Shown piece by piece: positions 57,066 to 64,000 of a stretch of 64,000 nucleotides of DNA. The notes beneath the pieces are model-generated. The model searched no databases and was not told the DNA's origin. It saw only the letters and a program-made list of their open reading frames with translations. A program made the position numbers and the translations under genes. The stretch's first letter is position 1; every line of letters starts with the position of its first letter. Source of the stretch: Atherix ibis (lineage: Eukaryota; Arthropoda; Insecta; Diptera; Athericidae); contig OY282606.1 of NCBI GenBank assembly GCA_958298945.1, positions 49,737,920-49,801,919 on the forward strand, in the 5' to 3' direction.

Positions 57066-60000
57066 AGACACTGTATAATTTACAGTAGTATTTGATAATA
57101 TTATTGTATTTTAAATCATATAATTGCTACTATTATAATGGTGTTAAATCTTGAGGTTTCTTAGATACGATGAAAAGTTTAATATGAAATAATAAGGAAA
57201 TCTTTACACATAAACTTTGTTTTTTTTTTTTTTTAATGAAAAGATGATTGTTGCAATTTCTTGTAGTTTTTTTTTATTTCCAAATCATTTTTATATAATA
57301 CTTCCACATTATATTCTTTGTAAGATATATTAAAATGAATGACACTTTTATAAAAAAAATTTAATGTGAAGTTATTGTATTTAAATAATTTAACTAGTTT
57401 TGAATTGATTATTTACTGCGTAAAATTGACAAAATAAAATTAAAAATTGATCAAACTTTTACAGTTGAAAATAATTTTTATGCAATGAGCAGAATTTTTT
57501 AATAAAAGTAATAGTATTTTTTTTCGAGCTAGAGCAGAATGATTTGCAACTATTCATTATGTGGAAGCATAAATATTTGGAATCAATTGGTATTCATATT
57601 TTTATGTATGTTTGAGAATTTTTGGAAAAGAAATTGTATAGAGCATATTATAGAGAAACCTTTGCCTCTAGTAAAGACCTTTGCAGTTTATCCTAAAGTA
57701 ATTCTTCAAATCCTTCAAGTAAATGTATATAGTATAAGATGATGAGTATAAATTCTATAATGTTAGAGTATTGTTATCGCAGATTCTGTTTTGTTGTGTG
57801 AAATTCGAAGAAATCAAATTTGCGGCATAAATCATGTAAATCACTTAAATATGTATGCAGACATTATATAAATCGTTACCAAATGTTTCAACATGTTTTA
57901 TTCACCTAACTTTTGTGTATAATTTCCCCATTCTGTTGTCAGTGATAGCTTCGGGGGTTTGGCCAACGACATACCAATGAAGAGCACAAGGCCAACTGTT
58001 TCGTATCGAGTCGAGTACTGGTACGAAAACAGCAAATGAAACGAAACTAGCGAAGTGGCAGCCATCTACTATTAAAGTGATTCCAAAGTAACATCAGTTA
58101 CAATACAATAACGTGAGAGACCAAAAGTTCAACAAGAAATATAATAAAAAATAATGTATCGTACACACTTAGGCACAAACGGAGAAAAACAATCGTCAAG
58201 ACCATATGTGGAATAAACGTACTCTTTAAGTTACATGAGAATATAGCCAACTCCCAGATATGCACATATCCGAACATCCCCATACTTGCTGCCGATTTAG
58301 ATTTATTCACTAAAAGATGGGGAGACCATCTAAGATCTGTATACAAATGTGGTTCTAAATATACTTATTGAGGAAAAATAAAAAGAAAAATTACATACTT
58401 GAAAAGTGTTAGCGAAAAAATATTGTTGTTGTTTCAAAGCACAACTTCCATAAAATGTTTGCATGAGATTCATTCTAACCATTTCACTTCCCTCCGCCAG
58501 CCCTGTTCGCATGGAACTTACAAACTATAAAAAAATACTTGTTATATAAAAATCCACGTACGAGTATATTCTTTTCTTTAACTGCAGACAATATATCAAT
58601 TCAAATCCTATAGGAAAGGATGGGATGGGATGGGATGGGATGGGATGGGATTTGATCTGATGATGAGAGTTTCGCGTGAATAAAACATTGGCGACACGTT
58701 TACCCAGAGGCGAGTAATGGCTGGCATGCCATCGCATCAAACCATTCGTCCGATTTGATTACAAGTACGATGGCGGTTATTTGGTTTTGATATTGTTGGA
58801 TATCTTCCAATGGAAAATAAAATCCAAAAAAAAAAAAATTAACAGAAATGAATAAAAAAAATGCACGAAAATATTTAATAAAGATTCTGGTTTATAAAAT
58901 ACATACACCCATAATAGTAGTAGTTATCTGTTATAATAAAGGTAGTAAAGACTTACAAACCAACTAAAGTCTACAAAAAAAAAACACAAAAACGAAAGAA
59001 GAAAAAATTCTTATGAAAATTATATGAAAATTGACTAAAAACTTTTAACATTTTAAAAATGGCGATCATGATATTTTGTCTGGTGGATAAAGGCAGGAAT
59101 AGAGGGTACAAAGGCATAATCAAAGATGGAGGCTAAAAGGTGAACTTTTTCCATTGTAATGGTGGCGGACGAAAACAAAGGAAGAAGAATGTTGGGAGAA
59201 TATGGGGAAATAAATGTGAAGAATAAAAAGAAGAAGAAAAAATTTTAAAATTAGAAGGTAACTGAGATGAAAATCTTTAAAAAACGTGGAAAAACTTTTT
59301 CGACTCCAAGCCGAATGCTAGTGTAACATCTGCTGTCAAATCAGTGGATGACTGAAATGGAGGAATTTGCTTACGGAGCCAGTCTAACGATAACGGTTCG
59401 ACGAACATCTTTTGCGACAACGTGCGCATAAGAAGGAGTAACATTTTGTCGAGGACGATATGTTTGTTGGTTGACTCTTTATCATAGGTTCCTTCCCCAA
59501 ATTTCTCATATACGATCCATTTCGGTATAAGGCAACTTCGTCCAATGAATAATTGCCATAAGTTTGGTAATATTTATGAGGTGCTGAGGATGTACTCGTA
59601 TGTAGGTAAAGTTTATTGGAGTCTGTTGGGTGCCAAAAATTTTGATAGCCTAAATTTCATCTGCAGTGCACGTTTTCTGGTTAATAGTTGGACAAGTTAG
59701 TTTGAGTTATCATAAAACTTTATCGAAAGCACGTAAACGAAAATTTCATAGAAATCAATATTGTCCTGAAAGTTGTGGAAATAGTCTTTGCATATAAAAT
59801 AAAAGAATTCAAACTCTTCAAAATTATAATTATAGTAATAAGGTTTGTAATTATGAGTATACACATACGGTTGGTTGAATGTTCTATTTGAGTTTATTTT
59901 TCTTTTATTTATTTAAAATTCTATTCTAAATATTATACAATTAAACAAATTTATAAATTATTCTAAATTTTTCTAAATTTTTATTTAATTTGTGTTATCT

Positions 60001-61119
60001 TTTCTTTATAAAATTTTATTATAACAATTAATAAAGAAATATATATATTTTTTTAAAATATACAAAAAAAAATTGAATTAAAAATATTAAGACCCAAAAG
60101 TAAACAAGAATAATATTTTTATTATTTCATGAATATATATTTTTATATGTGCTTAATGTTATTGGAAATTATTTCGAGTTTATTTATCTATAATAAAAGC
60201 TTATTAAATTTTAATTAATTATGAAAATAAATATTTTTAAAATTTTTATTATTGAGAAAAACATTGATAATTATAAAACAGTTGAAGTCAGTAAAATTTT
60301 CTAATTTTAATTTTTGGACTATCTCTATACCAACCCTCTTCGGGACTGAAAAAAATGCAAGAACTCCCTTTAATTTTTATAGATAGAATAAAGTATATAA
60401 GCAATAATATATATACAAAAGCAAATGAAAATATTTTTCTGATGACTTGTAATTTTTAAAGACTATATTTAAAATGGAAATGCACTCCTTCCTACTAAAT
60501 ATTGGTCATAAAACTTTTATTTATTCCCTATGTTAATAGTCCTTTCTGAGTCCTGAATAAAGACAGTTTTAATCGTGCATATATTTCCTTTAATAAACGG
60601 ATAACCATTATCTTTTGATGGGGTTCTATTTTTTTTTTACTATACATTTTTAAATTGTCTTCCTGTTTACGGTATGTTATTTTTTATTCTATTCTAAATA
60701 AAATTGGGGTTAAAATAATGTTTGTAAATTTTCTTTTCTTAGTAATTTGATGAGAACTTTTTATCGATCTATTTGCAGTAATTTAAAGTGACGGAGGACA
60801 GTTTTTAATTGTATTTATCCTTAATTTTTTTAAATAAAATCAATTAATGAAATTGAATATTTTTTTTGGAGATAAAAAATACTTATTAAATTCAGAAAAG
60901 ACACTTTTATTCTTCATTAGAAATCAGCGTAATTTCTTGAAGTCGCATAAAAGTTTTTCTATGTTATTTTATATACATATAAATAGGCAAATTAATTTTA
61001 GTCAAAACTCTTATTTAAAGTTGATGATTATTTTAAAATTTTAATAAAGTGTTACATGAATTTTTATATACACTAATGTAGAAACTATTAGTACTTTGCT
61101 TTAGATCAAGCATAAGATA
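57066..61119. other. AT-rich intronic DNA, no gene supported
   Basis: Mostly AT-rich. 57950-58100 and 59280-59480 are less AT-rich and might be regulatory or old repeats. Frames at 58098-58346 and 58330-58740 look like chance. 59780-61119 is extremely AT-rich. Confidence 0.4.
58618..58650 (+). repeat. (GGGAT)6 pentanucleotide microsatellite
   Basis: About six uninterrupted GATGG/GGGAT units between GAAA and TTTGATC. Confidence 0.95.
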
Positions 61120-62391
61120 CGAGGGTCGTTCAATAAGTCCTTAGAAAAAAATAGAAAAAAAACTGTTTTTTAAAAAAAAAAATTTTATTTCTCCTTTTAG
61201 TTCTATACACTTTCCCAACCGTTTCTCCAAAATTTTTATCCCGTCCAAAAAATAGGATTTCGGAAGTTCTGCAAAATACTCATCCGTTTGAGCAATGACG
61301 TCCTCGTTGGAAGTAAACCGTCTTCCGCCAAGCCATTTCTTAAGATTGGGGAACAGAAAATAGTCACTCGGGGCCAAATCTGGTGAATAAGCGGGATGCT
61401 GCAACAATTCCATTCTCAATTCCACAATTTTGGCCATGGAAACAGCGCAGGTGTGCACACGCGCATTGTACTGATGCAAGAGGATTTTTTTCTTCTTCAG
61501 ATGGGGGCGTTTCTCTTTGATTTCCTCGCTCAACCGTTGCAATAACGACGCGTAATACGCTCCTGTTATTGTTGTTCCTTTTTCCAAGTAGTCGATAAAA
61601 ATGATGCCCTGCGAATCCCAAAAGACCGTGGCCATCACCTTGCCGGCCGATGGCACAGTTTTTGCCTTCTTCGGAGCCCGTTCACCCTTGAAAATCCACT
61701 GTGATGACTGTCTCTTCGTTTCTGGAGTGTAGTAGTGTATCCAGGTTTCGTCCACAGTGACATATCGACGAAGGAATTCGGCGGGATTGCGATGAAAGGG
61801 TGCCAACATAGCCTCAGAATCCACTGCACGATTGCGCTTATTCTCCTCTGAGAGCAAACGCGGCACCCATCTTGCCGAAATTTTTTTCACAGACAATTTT
61901 TTATGCAAAATTGAAGCGACTGTACCTTGTGATATGCCCGTGGCCTCAACTAATTCGCGCACTTTAATTCGCCGATCGTTCAAAATCAGATCGTGGATTT
62001 TGTCGATTATTTCAGGAGTAGACACCTCAACTGGACGTCCTGAACGATGTTCATCTTTTGTGGATAAACGGCCACGTTTAAATTCATTCACCCAATTGTA
62101 AACCGTCGCAAACACAGGTGCAGATGTGCCATGAACTGCATCCAACTCGGCTTTGATTTCTTTTGGGCTTAAGCCTTTCAAATGAAGATGTTTGATGACA
62201 GCCCTAAAATCGCTTTTTTCCATTGTTATGCACAAATAAATGTCGTTAACTTTAATCGACGATAGAAATTGACCTACGCTATGGATCGAGCTGAAATTTT
62301 GACAGCTTTCCTGTCGATAATGCTACTTACAAAAACCGACACAACAAGCGCAATTTCTTGGAATTTCTAAAGACTTATTGAACGACCCTCG
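61120..62391 (-). mobile_element. mariner element B3 (family B), full length
   Basis: Termini CGAGGGTCGTTCAATAAG at 61120 and GACCCTCG ending at 62391, TA on both sides. The most complete open transposase frame in the window lies inside. Confidence 0.93.
61141..62223 (-). pseudogene. mariner transposase, open frame but catalytic Asp to Tyr (B3)
   Basis: Uninterrupted from ATG 62223 (MEKSDFRAVI; a weaker in-frame ATG is at 62235) to 61141, about 360 codons. HTH, the GRPVE linker and the first Asp in VDETW are intact. The second catalytic position reads LLHQYNARVH instead of LLHQDNARVH: codon TAC (61468-61470) for GAC. The third Asp (APSDYFLF) is present. Near the C-terminus a 13-nt deletion changes ELKGDYVEK-stop into ELKGEIKFFFLKNS and a longer tail. 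By analogy with all DDD transposases the Asp to Tyr change should abolish catalysis while DNA binding could persist. Confidence 0.92.
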
Positions 62392-64000
62392 TATCATTTG
62401 TTAAGGTTGAATATATTGTAAAGAAATATTAATAATCTTATTGTATTTTTACAAAAATAGATATTAATTCTATTGATATTATAATAAAATTTGTCTGAGT
62501 TCAACTCTGGTCAAGCAAGAGTATCGCTGTTACGCGATTTGTAATTAATGAAAAGAACGAAAAACAAGAAACTTTTCACTTACCTATTAATAGTCTTTCG
62601 TAAATATTTGATTAAATATATTGCAAAATCCTGTATTAATTATCTCAAGGACATATACATTAATACATTTAACAATATCTCTTCGCCTTCTAATCAGAAT
62701 CCATTTTAGCACTTTAGTAACAAGTATGGAAGGAGTTCAGTTAGCAGGACTAAATCTGAAAGGGTTCCTCCAACCCTCTTGTAATATTGTACCAAGTATT
62801 TACCATTAGGAAAACCACAAATTGAATAGATTATCCACCCCTTGTTATTTATGTACTCGTTCTAAACTCGTAAGTAAGTGAAAGTGAACCCATAGGATTA
62901 GTGTAAGATTAATATCTAAAATAAGGTGTGTTTGTTGAAAGGGTTTCTCTATTTCATACAAACAACTGAAATGTATAGACATATACAAAATGAACTAGTT
63001 AGACATAAAACGATGTACTTTTTGGGAATGACATCAAAATATCTTAAAAATGTCCATTCCCTTTTTAAAATAACAAACAACAACTATTATATCAATATGG
63101 GTTGATTTTTCAGAATTAAGGAAATTCTTCAACATTTCCAGAAATGATAAAGTATTTTCTATGAACAGAACAAAAAATATCTGATTTCTTTAGAAAACCA
63201 ATTAGAATTAATAAAATGAAATTAAAGTATATAACCTAGGTCTTCCTTATAGAAATATTCCTTTCTACCCTTAACATGGTAAACAACCGAACATCCTGAT
63301 GCTTATACCTTCCACTTATAGTCCAACCGAACTGAACTAACCGAAACTGAACTTAACAACAAAATATTTCATTTGAAGATAAATTGAGGTCATTTCTTAT
63401 TCTGCGGTCTTCGTTACGGTGACCATTTTGACACTATCCAAGACCATTCTACACCGAGTGTCCTTTATGGTAAAGAATTGACCACAATGATCCCTTATAA
63501 GGATAGTGTCCTATGTGCTACAGTGACTGCCCTTTTGGTTTTTGCACTCATTGCAAATTTACACATTTTCTCTATATTATCTTATCTTTTATGCTAAATA
63601 AATTATACGATATTATGTCTGAAAATTTTCGAAAATTCTAGAGAGCATTATCTGCTTCTATTACAGGACTGATAAAACAAAATTAAGTGAGAAGCAAAAA
63701 AATGAATAATAATATAAAAAAATTAACGATTTTTAATATGTCTAAGTACACGTATTATTATCTTTGTGTGTTCGCATTGTTACGTCTAGTCCAATTTTAG
63801 TAGACAGTAAAGTCTGAGCTATAATTATGCTTACAATTTCATATTTAATTTGTAAGTGAGAAGAAAGTATTTTTATTCTATAAGAATTTGGTTTTTCAGT
63901 TAACTTTTTGTTGATAAGAATTCTGTTAAATATACCTGATTTACTAAATTTTATGTTACCTCACGTACTTTTTCAGTTATATTTTCATCACTTAATTGTC
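62392..64000. other. AT-rich intronic DNA, no gene supported
   Basis: No frame longer than 62 codons and no transposon signature. A small inverted pair GACACTATCC / GGATAGTGTC lies at about 63429-63510 in a GC-richer patch (63410-63550). Confidence 0.4.

Larger units (their letters stand above)
21357..64000 (-). other. presumed giant pb intron running off the window
   Basis: The exon at 21214-21356 begins at a good acceptor (TTTCTCTTACAG) and needs one base from an upstream exon, so pb continues to the right. No host exon was recognised from here to 64000. Every CATCCA (antisense of TGG-ATG) that I could find in this stretch fails to encode a YPWM-type hexapeptide. The intron would exceed 42 kb, mostly transposons. 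A short exon could have been missed. Confidence 0.6.

Noticed and set aside
1..64000. CRISPR arrays, operons, bacterial riboswitches or prophage
   Set aside because: The window is insect nuclear DNA with introns and eukaryotic transposons; no regular spaced repeats of that type were seen.

Overview
This is an AT-rich insect nuclear window, almost certainly from a higher (brachyceran) fly. Three host genes are supported. On the + strand at 1067-1732 is a two-exon RR-2 cuticle protein gene of the Ccp84A type. On the - strand at 9006-9863 is a three-exon gene for mitochondrial ribosomal protein L33. On the - strand at 18875-21356 are the last five coding exons of the Hox gene proboscipedia (pb), with a homeodomain split by an intron at the RQ/VKVW position. 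A Ccp84A-type cuticle gene beside pb matches the labial - cuticle cluster - pb arrangement of the fly Antennapedia complex, so the window is read as a transposon-inflated Hox interval.

Layout. 1-3.6 kb: cuticle gene and unassigned DNA. 3.7-6.4 kb: two neighbouring mariner elements of two related families, called B and A here. 6.4-11 kb: AT-rich DNA containing mRpL33. 11-17 kb: a mariner fossil and about 575-bp tandem repeats, present as two blocks on either side of a decayed Copia-type retrotransposon. In that element most of RT/RNase H is replaced by a 7-bp minisatellite. 17-21.4 kb: pb 3' flank and 3' exons. 21.4-64 kb: no host exon was found and the pb hexapeptide exon is absent. The simplest reading is one very large pb intron running off the window. 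It holds an I-like LINE, an RTE-like LINE interrupted by an R1-clade LINE, jockey-like LINE fragments, mariners A2, B2, C, D, A3 and B3, a tRNA-derived SINE and a candidate DNA transposon with one small ORF.

The transposons are nested: LINE > mariner C > SINE near 41-43 kb; LINE > mariner A3 near 54-55 kb, with a young jockey-like insertion in the same LINE near 56.6-57 kb; and LINE > mariner B2 near 33.4-35.5 kb. Every transposase or RT reading frame carries at least one inactivating lesion. In several cases the lesion is a single change at a catalytic residue inside an otherwise open frame.

No new multi-gene system was found. The most notable items are the small mRpL33 gene next to pb, the dead but open mariner B3, the minisatellite inside the Copia element, the duplicated block around it, two near-perfect long hairpins at 30.6 and 33.0 kb, and the candidate DNA transposon at 30.7-32.8 kb. 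Gene calls rest on conceptual translation and splice-site matching by eye.
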